Shown here in pieces: positions 1 through 13,488 of a DNA stretch of 64,000 nt. Source of the stretch: Balaenoptera acutorostrata (Eukaryota; Chordata; Mammalia; Artiodactyla; Balaenopteridae). The first letter of the stretch is position 1; each line of letters starts with the position of its first letter. Both the position numbers and the translations under genes were made by a program. The notes under the pieces were generated by a model. That model was given only the letters and a program-made list of their open reading frames with translations. It made no database searches and had not been told where the DNA came from. The stretch covers positions 55,796,405-55,860,404 of the forward strand of contig NC_080067.1 of the NCBI RefSeq assembly GCF_949987535.1, read 5' to 3'.

Positions 1-139
1 CAATTTTCTTGTCCTGGCAGACACTCATTTGCCCTCCAGACTCAATTCTTCCTTGCTAAAAAACCCCTAATTTTGTTCAGGTATCAAGAGATGCTGTGCT
101 CTAGGAAGGCAGGGCGCTCCCTAACCCAGGGGTAAATCT

Positions 140-575
140 TGATCAGTCTAAGGCCAGTCATGGTCATTTCATTGTTTTTGCCAGTGATTAGCTTAGAAAT
201 GGGCACTTGTCATGATTCTAGTCAATGCAACATAAGGCAAATCTGCCAGGGGCTTCTGAGAAAGTTTTTCTCTTTCTTATAAATAGACACAAGAACAAGA
301 TGGTGTCACTTCCAGTCTGGATACTCTGGCTTGAAGGGTTGCATGAGGACATGATTGTGGGAGCTGCTGCAGCCACTTTGTAACCAAGGGACAAACAGAC
401 AAGTTGAAGATGGCAGAGCAGAAAGAAGAAAGACTCTGGGTCTTTAAGTCACTGAGCTAGCCAACCCTAGAACCTTCTTATTTTCTGTTATGTGAAGTAA
501 TACATTTCCCTTATTGTTTCACATACTTCTAGCTGAATTTTCTATCTTGTGGCTCAAAGGATTCTAACTGATATA
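140..575 (+). mobile_element. LTR-like or other ancient repeat
   Basis: Phrases such as AAGATGGCAGAGCAGAAAGA and a tail ending TTCTAACTGATATAG match a common mammal-wide repeat, but I cannot name the family with certainty. Confidence 0.4.
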
Positions 576-1474
576 GTCATTAAGCACACAAAGAAACAAG
601 AACACTTACCAGCTCAGTGCAGTAAGGTTTCATACTTAGGAATCAAACTGTGTAGACTTTAACTCATGGTCACATAATTATAAATGTCAAAACACAAGAG
701 GACCTTCACAAGCAATACAGTCCACTCCCAAATACAGATTATCATTAGTGGCTTTGGGTTTTCATTCTCTTGCCTCACTTGTGTGGCATGCCAACAGCTT
801 CTGTATCAACTTCCCTCCATTCTATTTTTAAATCCAAACAAGCTGAGAATGCTGACTTTCACATGTGAAGGGCAAGTATTTGAATATTAGTTCAACCTGC
901 ACTTCCTGCGCTCCTCTGCTGTGTATTCAAAAACCTTGCTACATTTTCTGCATTAATCATCGCGGATCCACACTTTTGAATCCTTGAGGTGTCCTACAAA
1001 CTACAAAAGGGGCCTGACTGACTCTTTTTTCTTCTTGCTCCTCTTGCCCTAGTCCCACACTCCACTGCTTCTGCAGACAGGGAGCAGAAGAGTTTGGTTG
1101 AACACAAGCTCGGGCTACCGTCTGTGATGGGGACCATCGGGGTGTAAGGTGTTAGCAGCCCTACCCAGAGCCCAGACGGTGGGATGTTGGACATGAGAGG
1201 AAGCTGGCTCTTCCTGAAGAGTCTTTACTGCCATTTGCTACAATATGGTCACATAGTTAATACACAACTCTATGATAACTGTGGATGGGAACGGTGTCCC
1301 ATAGGGACTCTGGGTGACAGAAAGGATGGAGCACCTCACAGAAAGCTGGGAGCACTATTAGAGCACGGTAAGGTGGGTCCCCCCCTTCGAAACACTGTTT
1401 TGTTAGCAACAAATCAACCTTTATACATACACTTACATTTGAATTACACTATAAAATCTGCAGCCATGTCTTTG

Positions 1475-1645
1475 GGCTTAACATGTGGCCCAGCATTAAT
1501 TTGGGCAAAGTCATTTAATCTTTCTCAGCTTTAATTTGATCTTTTATAAATCGAGATCATAATACAGACCTTGTAGGGTTGTCGTAAAAATGAAGTAAGA
1601 CCATGTGAAAGCACTTACCGATCTATAAACTGCCCCACAAATGCT
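1475..1645 (+). mobile_element. MIR SINE remnant
   Basis: MIR core-like phrase GGGCAAAGTCATTTAATCTTTC, followed by the GTAGGGTTGTCGTAAAAATG region. Confidence 0.6.
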
Positions 1646-1937
1646 AATTATTACTGGCATTATTATCAGATACTTGTTACCTCGAGAATATCTGCACTAG
1701 AGAACACTGCCATAGGAAGGGAAGACTTGCTGGCATGTAGCGTTTGTATCAAAGAAGCCTCCTCTCTGGGTGAATCAACTGTCAGGGGCAAGGAATAAGG
1801 ACTCCACAGTGCTGCTTTGGGACATCACTACCACAGGGCCCCAGCAGAGGCCGCTCTCACGCCGGGGCTGCCGAATTGGCAGGACATAGCTGCTCTTCAC
1901 CGTCAGGGAGACTGGGGATGTGAGCCCCCTGGAAAGC

Positions 1938-1964
1938 CACACACACACACACACACACACACAC
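1938..1964 (+). repeat. (CA)n microsatellite
   Basis: Uninterrupted run of about 13 CA units. Confidence 0.95.
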
Positions 1965-2759
1965 TTTCACACCAGTCCTCTCAGACTCCCTCCCATCGCC
2001 AGGGGAGGAATGCATTCCTGGCATTCTGAGCTGGAATTCTTAGAGGGTGTGGTTCTTGTACTTCCAGGGCCCATCTGGAGTTTCCCAGAGCACTGACTCT
2101 CAACCACGCTGGATAAGTGAGTTGGCTACTACTTAATAGGAATGTGAAGAAAGGGAAGAGAAAATTTCAGATGAATAAATGAGATACCGAAAATGAGATA
2201 TCGATGGATGTAAATGTTACCTCCCTTCTTGTTGTTAAACATTCCCATGTTCTGAAAATCAAATTCAGAACAGCAGGCATAGTATTACCCCATTTCTATA
2301 GAACATACTAGGAAGAAGAGAGGGCAAGTGACCTCTAGAAAGATGCACACTGAAGGGTAAGAGTGGTGAGTACCTTCTGGCAGAGAGAGGGATACAGTAA
2401 GTGGAATTCTGACCTTTTACTCTCTATGAGTCCTTAGAGTTTTAACTGTTTACAAGAAATATGCTCTGTATTCATGTACTACTTTTTATGGTAACTGCAA
2501 TCCCTTGGTTTATTAGGACATTGCCTCGATAATTTTTGGAAAATGACCTTTTCTAAGTCCGCTATTAGGAACTTTTTAAACAGTATGTAATATAGCAAAA
2601 TAGAAAACAGTATATGAAAACTTATAAGTCCAACTTAGGTAATAATTCTAGAAAATCACTGAATTTATCATCCAAGCTGAAAAACAGAACATTACCACAT
2701 CCCAGAAGCCCTCAGCTGTCTTCCCATGAAAGACCTTCCCTTCCTAAGAGAGAATTTGT

Positions 2760-3825
2760 ATAGAATTTTGTGTTCATCATGCTCTGATGATGTTTTCCTA
2801 AACAAAAAAGGTTTACTTTTGGCTTATTTTTAATTTGTATAAGTGGAATCATATAGAAGATAATCTTTGGAGATTTGCTTCTTTCATTCAAAATCATGTC
2901 TTTGGGATTTATCTGTGCATAATTGTAATGCATTATTTTCCTTGAATGAGCACTCCCAAACTTATTTTTCCATTCTACTGTTGATGGATATTTGGGTTGT
3001 TTCCAGAGTTTTGCTGTAATACACAATTATGTTCTGCATAGCTGTGTATGTTTCCTGGCGTACACATGTGGGAGTTTACCGGGGCTCTGTATGCAAGAGT
3101 GGGATCCCCGGGGTTCCTCAGTGTTGTCAATACTTGGATTGTCCAATTTTTAATTTTTGCCAATTGGTATTTTGAAAACCTGTTCTTTGTCTCATTATTA
3201 TATTAATGAGGATGAACATGTTTCATATACTAATGGGCCTCAGGTATGTCCTCTTTGGGGACGTTCCTATACAATTCCTTTGCCCATCTTTCTTTGGATA
3301 CTGTCTTTCCTTATTGATTTAAGGAGTTCTTTATAGTTCTGAATATTAACTGTATTGCAAATACCTTTTTTTCAGTTTGTGGTTTATCTTTTTATTCTAT
3401 TTACAGCAACTTTTTTTTTTTTTTTTTTTTTTTGCTACTTTATTTATTTATTTCTTTATTTTTGGCTGTGTTGGGTCTTCAGTTCTTGCGACGGCTTTCT
3501 CTAGTTACGGCAAGTGGGGGCCACTCTTCATCGCGGTGCGCGGGCCTCTCACTATCGCGGCCCCTCCCGTTGCGGGGCACAGGCTCCAGACGCGCAGGCT
3601 CAGTAGTTGTGGCTCACGGGCCCAGCTGCTCCGTGGCATGTGGGATCTTCCCAGACCAGGGCTCGAACCCGTGTCCCCTGCATTAGCAGGCAGATTCTCA
3701 ACCACTGCGCCACCAGGGAAGCCCAGCAACTTTTAATGAATAAAGTTCTGAATTTTAATGCAGTTGGATTTATCTGTCATTTCCTTTGTGGTTTTGCTTT
3801 TTTAAAATGTCCTGTTTCAGAAATT
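2760..3825 (-). mobile_element. Old L1 fragment (antisense)
   Basis: Recognised from antisense ORF2 3' phrases such as ATTCTACTGTTGATGGATA and TTGGGTTGTTTCCAGAG, heavily mutated. Split by the SINE at 3415-3724. The left edge is uncertain. Confidence 0.75.
3415..3724 (-). mobile_element. CHR-type SINE inserted in an old L1
   Basis: tRNA-derived SINE read on the minus strand: head GGGCTTCCCTGGTGGCGCAG at the right end, A-rich tail at the left as poly-T. Target-site duplication AGCAACTTTT at 3405-3414 and 3725-3734. Short ORFs in it are not genes. Confidence 0.92.
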
Positions 3826-3835
3826 GTGAATTCTT

Positions 3836-4372
3836 CTGTGGTAGGCAGAATAATGGCTCCCAAAGATGACTATGGCCTAATTCCCAAAGCCTGTGAATAT
3901 GTTATATTACATGGCGAAGGGGAATTAAGGCTGCAGGTGGAGGTGGAATTAAGGGTGCTAATCAGCTGACCTTAAAAATAAGGAGATTATCCTGGATTAT
4001 TCAGGTGGGCCCAGTATAATCACAAGAGTCTTTAAAAGTAAAGAGTATTCAGAGAGAGATGTGGTTACAGAAGAATGGGTTGACACTTTGAGAACTTTCA
4101 GAGAGATCTAACATTGCTGCCTTCAAAGATGGAAGAAGGGAGCCATGAACCAAGGAATGTGGGCAGCCTGGAGAAGCTGGAAAAGGCAAGGAAATGGATT
4201 CACCTTTAGAGCCTCCAGAAGGGAACACAGCCCTGCTGATACCCTGATTTTAGCCCAGTGAGAGACCCATGTTGAACTTCCAACCTACAGAATGGTTAGA
4301 TAATAAATTTGTGCTGATTTAAGCCAGTAAGTTTGTGGTCATTTGTTACAGCAGTAATAGACATCTAACACA
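3836..4372 (+). mobile_element. MaLR/ERVL-type solo LTR (MLT1-like)
   Basis: About 540 bases starting TGTGGTAGGCAGAATAATGG and ending near ...ACATCTAACACA, with a polyadenylation-like AATAAATTTGTGCTGATTTAAG region. No internal retroviral sequence is attached. The family assignment is from memory of consensus phrases. Confidence 0.65.
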
Positions 4373-4484
4373 CAAACTCTACCCTGTTTTAGCTTATTTG
4401 TTTTAAAGGAAAACTGACTCTTCAATTGAGCCTCAGTGGGCTACTCAGTACTTTCTACCCACTTGTGTTCCCTGTGCCTCCAGT

Positions 4485-4645
4485 TCGGGAGTTCTCAGCT
4501 TGACTACACGGCAGCATCACCTAGGCAGCTTTCACAAGATATTGGTGCCAAAGCAAAGACAAAAAGCAAAAAAAGCTTGATGCCTGGGTCTCAAACCAGA
4601 CCAATGAGTCAGAATTTCTGGAAGTAGGAACCAGGCATTAATATT
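4485..4645 (+). mobile_element. MER5A-like hAT fragment
   Basis: Diverged MER5A-type sequence (GCATCACCTAGGCAGC, AATGAGTCAGAATTTCTGG). Confidence 0.55.
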
Positions 4646-4806
4646 TTCCCCTAATACCACTCCATCCCTTTATCTATCAATTAATCCATCTTCGGGGGTG
4701 GGGGAATCTATGTGAAAGTAAATTGCAGACATGAATAATCTTCCCCCTAAATGATAGTTTCATTTATCTGAACTGAAACTCACCTGTGTTCAAAATTGTT
4801 CTGTGG

Positions 4807-5093
4807 GGGCTTCCCTGGTGGCGCAGTGGTTGAGAGTCTGCCTGCCAATGCAGGGGACACGGGTTCGAGTCCTGGTCTGGGAGGATCCCACATGCCGCGG
4901 AGCAACTGGGCCCGTGAGCCACAACTACTGAGCCTGCGCGTCTGGAGCCTGTGCTCCGCAACAAGAGAGGCCGCAATAGTGAGAGGCCCATGCACCGTGA
5001 TGAAGAGCGGCCCCCGCTTGCCGCAACTAGAGAAAGCCCTCGCACAGAAACGAAGACCCAACACAGCCAAAAATAAATAAATAAAATTTAAAA
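4807..5093 (+). mobile_element. CHR-type SINE
   Basis: Full-length copy with GGGCTTCCCTGGTGGCGCAG head, B-box-like GGTTCGAGTCC and AAATAAATAAATAA tail. A 15-base perfect target-site duplication (AAAATTGTTCTGTGG) lies at 4792-4806 and 5094-5108. Confidence 0.93.
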
Positions 5094-8021
5094 AAAATTG
5101 TTCTGTGGTGACAGTGAAAACATTTTAGGGGCTGATTGACTGAGTGGAGACAGGAGGACACCTGTCAGAGTGATGGAAATATTCTGTATCTTGTTCTGGG
5201 TGGTGGTTACATGAATGTAAACATGTGAATATTCATTAAGCTGTACACTTAAGGTCTGTGCAATTTACTATATATAATACCTTATTTAAAAAAGGATAGT
5301 CCACCAAAAAAAAAAGCCACCAGGCAATCCTAAGGCAGCCAGGGTTGAGACCCACGGGACTCGCTCTTTACTGGGGTGGCCTTTCAACTACAGACTCTCA
5401 ACAGCTGCTCTCAAGCCTGCCCCTTAAGCACTGATATCCATTCTCTCTCCATAGGTTCCCACATACCCACCTTCGCTGACCGTCTCTAGACCTTCTCTAG
5501 ACCTTCTCGTGCCAGTTCATCAATATCCATCCCGATGTTTCTGGTGTTTAGTGGAAAGAATATCTGCTTCCCCTGTAGCCCATGAGCTGTGTAGGGCAGT
5601 GGCACTGTGTGGTCATGTTTTGTATCTCCCTATTGTGTTGTGCAATGGATTAGTGAATACTAAAAAAAATCGTTTCACTTAGTCAACAGGATAGACTCAA
5701 ATTCTATTTAAGGATAGTCTTGTTTTGTTTAGGAAAGCAAATAAATGTTAGTTCTGTTAAGTGCCAGTAAGATGAATTAGAAAACTAGACTTGGTCACAG
5801 ATTTCAGGACCAACAGGGCCACCGGGGGTAAGAGATAATTAAAGGTACACACACAAGAGATCTCAAGGTGAGAAACCAAGTATTTCCTTGTGAGGAAAAA
5901 AAATGAGGAAAAACCATTAGTCATTTTTCTTACGTCAATTATTCAATAATTCTGGCCTAAGTCTGCCATGTTAGAAAATTTAATCACAGGTTACTTTAAT
6001 TCCTTTTAAGCTCGCAACTACTTGCTTAACACCTGTAAAATATTGTCAACCTAACTTCTCAAGTTCCTCTTTGAGAATTTTAAACATTGTTCTCTGTGTT
6101 ATGAAAACAGGCCAGATATCTGAGAGCAGCAATAACAAGCCTGCTTCTCATAGAGTTTCCACTGAGATAAAAAGAACAAAAGTACCTGTGGATTTTCCAC
6201 GGGGGAAATGTGTTCTGCCCTTGGGGAAGGAGAAAAGGAAGTGCAGCCTCTAAAGACTAGCAAGTGAGACCTCGTCATACTCCCAAGGCCACGTCTTCAG
6301 TTTCAGTAAAGTCAGTAAGAACGATGTGCAAAATGGATCAGTTATTGCTAGCCTAAATAAACTGTAGCCTTTGAGGGGTCAGAGACCTTTCAAGAAAATA
6401 AGTCAACTAAAAAACTCTACAGATCTGTCTAACTGTTAGCTCAGATACTGAAAACTACTTTGCATTTATACTTGATGTACAGTAAAGCAGGCTGAAGGTC
6501 AAGATGACCTTTACAAGGAAAATATTTACATCTGTTAATTTTTACTTCAAGAGTTCTGAAATCTTGCTGAAGAGATCAACTGAATTTTATCTGGCTTTGT
6601 TTGTTTTTTCATTTCAGCAAAATCATATTTTTCCTTTCCTTATTGTCATTGCCAAATGTACTATAAAAATATTCTGAGATTGGCTTCTGAAGAGCAAGAC
6701 CAGAACAGCTTGCGGGAAATAAGAGAAAACTTGTATATTGGGGGAAGTAAGGGAGGAAATAAATCCTTAAAGAGCTTTGATCCCTACTGAGCAAGAACTT
6801 GAAGACACAAGATATTTTTCTTAAATGCCCAGTAGGTATTAAAAGAATGTGTGCATGTGTACACACACATATATATATGTATCACCACACTGTGGTCTAT
6901 ACATTTTCTGGCTTCTGAACTACTTTTTCTTTTCAAATCATCTTCCAGACAAGACAGTCTCATTACTCCTAGGTATGAGATTTTTTTTTTTCTTTTCTCA
7001 GTGGAGGATAGACATGGAAAAGGCATATTTCCTGCCAAAATTTTTCAAAACACCCCATGACACTTAATTTCTTAAAGAATAGCTAAGTATCTTATTAAAG
7101 CTGAGAAACTACATTTTATTTAAAATGGATGAGTGAAATTTCCAATAGTGGGACACAGCATATCTCTAAGTAACATCCCCCCATCCTTGTCAATTCATTT
7201 ATCTGGCTGGTTATTAATACTCTATTTCTCCTCCTGGCCTTTCAGTGTTTGTGTAACATGATATTAGAAGGCAAACCAATTCAATGATGGGAAAATGAAG
7301 CTTTTCAGGTGTATATAAGAATGAAGCTGCAAACCCACCCCTCTGGTCAAGATCTAATCTGGGTAGAATGTACAACCAGTAACTCTCCCGAATCTGTCAG
7401 TGGGGCAAGGACTGCAGGAACAGACTGCAGACCTTAGTCTAGGACTACATCGTATCGTTACTACACAATTTCCACCTCACCCCCGCCCCCAACAAAGCTG
7501 GTCTGCTCTGCACTCTGATTAATAACATCCAAAACATTGACTCAAGGGAAAAAATGGTAAGCACAGAGGCAGCAATATTTTAATATCCTTCCGATCCTAA
7601 CTCTTGCAAAACTTCAGATCTGTGGAAATGGTTAGGTGGGTGTGATGCGCACATGTACAAATTACCACGAGGTACTCATTTGTGACACATTTCCCTCCCC
7701 ACATCTCCTCCTTCCAAGCCCAGAAATCTAGGTACTTGGATTCAAAATAAAAACCAGGGAATAATAAAGAATTAATGAGAGCAGGCTTTTTATTGCACTG
7801 CTGGGTTAAATTGCTGTCTCTGGACACTGTAATTTACACGATGGCCATTTGATTGTTCTGTGCCTCTGTTACTTCATAGATAAAGGCAGGGATTAGACAG
7901 GACATAAGCAAAAAAGATTGCTTCAGAAATGTTTTAGATAACTGTGTGACTGTCCCTTTCAACTGCAAAGGAAGCTTTAGAAGAATAAAAAGAAAGATTG
8001 TTGCATGAGGTAAGTCAACTA

Positions 8022-8207
<186 letters not shown>

Positions 8208-9261
8208 TCACTAAAATTAATATGACCAAGCTCAATAATGGCACCTTAAATTTTACTGTCTTTCAAAACAAATACACCACATAAACAGGTTAAGAATAGA
8301 CTGTAAAATATATGTGTGTATGTATGTGTGTGTATACATCTAGGATCTATTTTTGCTTTCTGAAGAGTTTTATATTGTTAACATGAATGGAGATACAATT
8401 TTAAAATATCATACTGAAGTGATTTCTAAGAATTCCTTATGCCGAGGTAATCCAAAGATAAATTCAAATATGAACATTTTATTTTAATGATTTGGTGAGC
8501 AACTACTGAAGAGTGATAAAGTATAGCTGCAGTAGATGACCCAAGATTTCAGTGTGACATTTGCATCTGTCTTGGTTGACACCTGCCGCTGTTTAAATCA
8601 GATGCAAGATGTGAGCCCAAACTACCTGATGTACACGTACTTTGCAGCGTATCCAGCGCAAAGCAGCAGATAAATTTTGCAGACTTTGGGTAAGTAAGAG
8701 TGTTGGCAATTAAATAACACTCCTCCTTCTAAATCATTAAAATTAGGAAAGAATCCTAAGTACATTTGACTTTGGAGAATTTTCTTCAGAGCAAGCAGTA
8801 CTAGGTTTGTACTTTAAAATGTTGTCCTCTCATCATGTGAGGGTCATTTATGTGATAAGAAGAAATGCATTCCATATCAAACCAACCCATATTCATTACC
8901 CTGGCATGAGTGTTAGTCATGAGATTTTATGGTCCCTCTCCCACATAGCAATCACCCTGGATAAGCAAAGTCTGATACTAAGAATAAATGGAGTGGAACC
9001 AAACCATCTTAGATTCTTATAGAAAGAGAACATAAAGTTTTAAAAGAGAATCTGAAGCATACTAATAGAACCAATGGTAGTTCATGTTTCATTTACTGAA
9101 GTTTCCATGTATTACTGATGTTTTCTATTTTACTGCTGATGTTAGTGTATCTATTAAATTTAAGTATATTGGAAAGAAGTTTGTTCATAGGTAATATACA
9201 GAGGTTCCTCCATTTACAAATAACCCTTCCCATATTTTATATTAACACATACTATAAAGTC

Positions 9262-10645
9262 TGTATAATTAAAACAGTGTAGAACTGGTACATAAATAGA
9301 CAGCCAAACCAGTGAATGGAATAGGAAGTCCAGAAACAGACCCAAGTAGGTATGGAAATTTTGCATATGATAAAGGCTGCATCTCTAGGAAAAGGGCTTT
9401 TTACATAAAGGAACAGAATTTTTAAATGAAAGGTGCTAGTACAATTGCATAGCTATTTGAAAAAGATAAAAATTATATACATTTCTCCCAGCAATCATAA
9501 GAACTCCAAATAAATCAGAGATGAAAATTTAAGCATATGAAACCATACAAGTGTTAGAAGAAAACAGGGTGAATTCCTGGTAACCTGAGTACAGGGAAGG
9601 CTTGTAAGTATCTAGAGCCAATAAAAGAAAAGATTAATAATGTTGGCTAAATTAAAAAAAACATATTTGCATGACACAAAACACAATAAGCAAAAACAAA
9701 TGACAAAGAGGAAGAACATATTTGCAGTATATATTACAGACAAAGAACTGAGTCTGAACATATAAAGAACTCAATAACTGAAGGGAGAAAAAGATCAAAG
9801 TCTTGACAGAAAAATAGGCAAAAGACATGAACAGATAATTCACACACACGAAAAGATACATTTGAAAAGACATACATTCTCACTCATAATAACAGAAATG
9901 CAAATTAAAACCACAGTGAGAAACCATTTTTTAACCTATGAGATTGGCCAAAAAAAAAAGTAAGATAACACATTCTATTGGTGAGACTGGGTTGAAGCAA
10001 GCTCTCTCTCACATTGGTGGTGAGAATGCAAACTGGTACAAACTTGGAGGGGAATTTGGCAATATCTAACAAAACCACCTATGTGTTTACCTACTTACCT
10101 AGCATTCCCACTCTAGAAACTTATCCTAAATATACACTTCCAACAAATAAGAACATATATGCACAAAGTTATCAATTGCATAATTGTAGTCGAAAAATAT
10201 TGAAAACAACCTAAATGTTCATACAGAGGAGACTGATTGAATCAACTATGGCAAATCTATACATGGGAGACTATGCAGAGCTAAAAAGGAATGAAGATCT
10301 CTATGAACTGATACGGAGTGATTTCCAGGATGTAGTGTTAAATGAAAAAACAAATGCACAAGAAAATATGTGGTATGCTATTCTTATGAAAGAGATTGGG
10401 AGAAATAAGAAAATAAACATGTATCTGCTCATTTGTACAAAAAGAAACACAACAGGAATAACTTAGAAACTGACAAAATTGGTTACCAATAGGGGATGAG
10501 TGGAATAGGGTGGAAAAGATGGGTGGGGAAGAAACTGAAAGGAAGTATAGCAGAGTGGCACTTGTCTAAGCATGCCTTTTGTATAGTTCTGACTACTGGA
10601 AGTCTGTTACACACACTTAATCAAGAAAGACAGAGAAAAAAAGAA
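9262..10645 (+). mobile_element. Old L1 fragment (sense)
   Basis: L1 ORF2 3' part and 3' UTR on the plus strand, from about the 'GAACTGGTACATAAATAGAC' region to an A-rich end. Many stops and indels, so coding capacity is lost. Confidence 0.8.
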
Positions 10646-10920
10646 GCCTAAAATGAAATACAAATTAAAGCAATGAACCTAACTGTATTTCAAATTAATA
10701 ACATAATCCAAGTAAATTTTCAACACTGGTTTTTGAGCATATACTCTTAGGCTAAAGACAAAAAGAACTGTAAACAAATATTGAATTCTAGTGAGATTTA
10801 TTTTTCATAGTAGTATGGGCTACAGATTTTCATGTATTCTAAGATTGAGGAAGTATATATATTAGAGATAATAGAAGGAATCCTGTGGCATGGGACTGGA
10901 ATTATAAGTATCAGTATGGA

Positions 10921-10980
10921 GACAGGTAGATAATAGATAGGTAGATAGATAAATAGACAGATTGATATATAATAGATAAT
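10921..10980 (+). repeat. (GATA)n-like microsatellite
   Basis: Imperfect GATA/TAGA units with interruptions. Confidence 0.8.
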
Positions 10981-11928
10981 GTGTATACAAAAGGCCTAAA
11001 GCAGTAATATCCCAGTAGTAATGATCATATATAGCACTCAGAATTTGGTTTCTAAATGCCAATTTCCACTAAAAGAACCTAGGTTTCTTGGAGAAATGGT
11101 TGATTGCAGGGCTAGTTCTGGGAATATACAAGATGGGTCTGGAACTCTTGCGCCAGTAAGAAAAAAAGGCTGATGGGGACATGTCCAAAGCACATAGAAG
11201 CAAGCTTAAAAAGGCCCTCACTGGCCAAACCTGTGCAAGCTGATCATCAAAATTATTACCCACTGAATAACATAAGAATCCATAGGTCCACACATGAATA
11301 AATGCATAAGTGGGGAAGAAGGGAAAACTTTCTTATAGTAGAATTGCGACTAAGAAATTTAGAAGAAAGTAATAAATATAGAAGCAGCAATGGAACTCAA
11401 AAATCAACATTTGGAAATATAGTAATAATAACTGAATCATAGTGTAATAATTGATCCAGGAAGAATCATTAATATATGCTAAAACCAGTGGGTGAATGTT
11501 TGATAAGAAGCAGGATATTTACTATATAGGCTCAAAGTGTTTTCCCACGAAATATTTAATTACAAAGGGAAAAATGGTAACTTTATAGTGGAGAAACCTG
11601 GCAGATCCCACCTCCCCTAAGTGATCAAAGTTAATGCAACCAGTAATGGGGCAAATCAACACCATGTTCCTCCTGACATGCTATATGAAGGGTACACCAC
11701 TTCTGTGATATTCCTGCTGAAAACGCATAACCTGACTCTAATCACGAGGAAACAATGGATATACCGAAACTGAGGGCTATTCTACAAAAAATAACTGTAC
11801 TCTTCAAACATACCAAGATCATGAAAGTCCCCCCATCCTCCAAAAAAAAAAAAAAAGATTGAGGGATTATTTCAGATTAAAGGAAAATAAAGATACATAC
11901 AACACATGTTGTTGACTGAAGCCTGGGC

Positions 11929-11956
<28 letters not shown>
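11929..11956 (+). repeat. (CA)n microsatellite
   Basis: Uninterrupted CA run of about 14 units. Confidence 0.95.
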
Positions 11957-11959
<3 letters not shown>

Positions 11960-12198
11960 CATTTCCCCCCCTTTTGCTATAAAGGACCTTAATTAGTGAG
12001 ACAATTGGCAAAATTTCAGTAAGGTCTGCAAACAAGATAATAGTATTGTGTCAATGTTAATTTCATTAATTTCTATATTGAACTATAGCTGCTTTAAAAA
12101 TGTCCTGCTTTTTCAGAAACACACATGTATTTAGGAGTAAATGAGCATCATGGCTGCAATTTATTGTCAAATGGTTCAGAGGGAAAAAACCCATCCAC

Positions 12199-12235
<37 letters not shown>
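12199..12235 (+). repeat. Compound (CTGT)n(CTAT)n microsatellite
   Basis: Five CTGT units followed by four CTAT units, then CC. Confidence 0.95.
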
Positions 12236-12547
12236 CGGAGAGAATGATAAAGCAAAGAAGGCAAATTATTAACATTTGGGAAATCAGGATGAAGGGTATA
12301 TGGCAGTTCTGGAAACTCTTCCATAAGTTTGAAATTATTTAAAAATATTTTTTAAAGATTAATGATACTGACTGGCTGTTAGCAGCCTGAAAGCTTAAGA
12401 CATAATAACTTGTAATTTCCTAAGGCAGAGATTTGTGCCATTCCACAGCAGGTCTGGAGAGTCTCAGCAACACTCCAACTAGTGGGCGAGCCTCACAGCC
12501 CACAGTCCATACCTACTCCCATTCATCCTTGCTACAAAATAACTCTT

Positions 12548-12923
12548 TTTTTAAAGGATTTTTTGTTTTGTTTTGTTTTAGATTTAATTTTATTTATTTT
12601 TGGCTGCGTTGGGTCTTCGTTGCTGTGCATGGGCTTTTTCTAGTTGTGGCGAGCGGGGACTACTCTTCCTTGCTGTGCGCGGGCTTGTCATTGAGGTGGC
12701 TTCCCTTGTTGTGGAGCATGGGCTCTAGGCATGTGGGCGTCAGTAGTTGTGGCATGTGGGCTCAGCAGTTGTGGCACACAGGCTCTAGACTGCAGGCTCA
12801 GTAGTTGTGGGGCATGGGTTTAGTTGCTCCACAGCATGTGGGATCGTCCCAGACCAGGGATCAAACCCGCGTCCCCTGCATTGGCAGGCGGATTTCTGTC
12901 CACTGCACCACCAGGGAAGTCCC
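12548..12923 (-). mobile_element. Longer, older CHR-type SINE
   Basis: Minus-strand SINE with an extra repeat of the 'CAGTAGTTGTGG' unit in its body. Imperfect target-site duplication CAAAATA(A/G)CTCTT at 12535-12547 and 12924-12936. More mutated than the copies at 4807 or 45271. Confidence 0.88.
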
Positions 12924-13157
12924 CAAAATAGCTCTTGTGAAGTGGTGAAAAATCTTTATTTCTTTATGAAAAATGCCTTTAAGAAGAAAGCTAAGGGTGA
13001 GTACCAGTCACAAGGACAAAAGAAAAACAAAGGTTCCAAGCCAGAAAGCAGACATTTTGATGAATTAAAGTGTGGCCTGTCAAATGAGGTGAATGGATCC
13101 ACCATACACTCTAGTGAGAAGAAGACAAAGCAAATTGAGAAATTACTTTGGCCAGTA

Positions 13158-13488
13158 CAGTTGTCCCCCAGTACCCGCAGGGTACTGGTTCCAGGACCCC
13201 CAAGGATAACAAAATCTTCCCTACTCAAGTCCCTTATATAAAATGGTACAGCATTTGCGTATGATCTACACACGTCCTCCCATACACTTTAAATCATCTC
13301 TCGATTACTTATAATACCTAATACCCTGTAAATGCTATGCAAATAGTTGCCTGCACATGGCAAATTCAAGTTTTGCCTTTTGGAACTTTCTGGTTTTTTG
13401 TTTTTTTGTTTTTTCCTTTTCAAATATTTTCGATCTGTGGTTGGTTGAATGTGTGGATGGGGAAACTGCAGATACAGAGGTCTGACTG
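13158..13488 (+). mobile_element. Non-autonomous DNA transposon (MER2/Tigger-like)
   Basis: Begins CAGTTGTCCCCCAGTACCCG and ends ...GATACAGAGGTCTGACTG, imperfect inverted termini flanked by TA on both sides, as expected for pogo/Tigger elements. The internal phrase TCAAGTCCCTTATATAAAAT is typical. No transposase. Confidence 0.8.

Noticed and set aside
1184..1534. A 116-codon plus-strand open frame
   Set aside because: No recognisable domain or codon bias, it overlaps a MIR remnant at its end, and it is antisense to PLD1 with no splice or promoter support.
3377..3736. Several overlapping open frames of 70-120 codons here and at the other GC-rich SINEs
   Set aside because: SINE bodies are GC-rich and give long chance frames. 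The same arginine/serine-rich translations recur at each SINE copy.
4807..4900. A tRNA gene, from the GGTTCGA B-box-like motif
   Set aside because: The motif belongs to the tRNA-derived head of a SINE. No cloverleaf with a proper acceptor stem was seen.
12199..12235. A CRISPR-like or other regularly spaced array
   Set aside because: It is a plain tetranucleotide microsatellite. No spaced repeats were found anywhere, as expected in a mammal.
12433..13241. Open frames of 123 and 144 codons on the plus strand
   Set aside because: They run through a SINE and flanking intron. Part of the second overlaps a DNA transposon. No protein family is recognisable.
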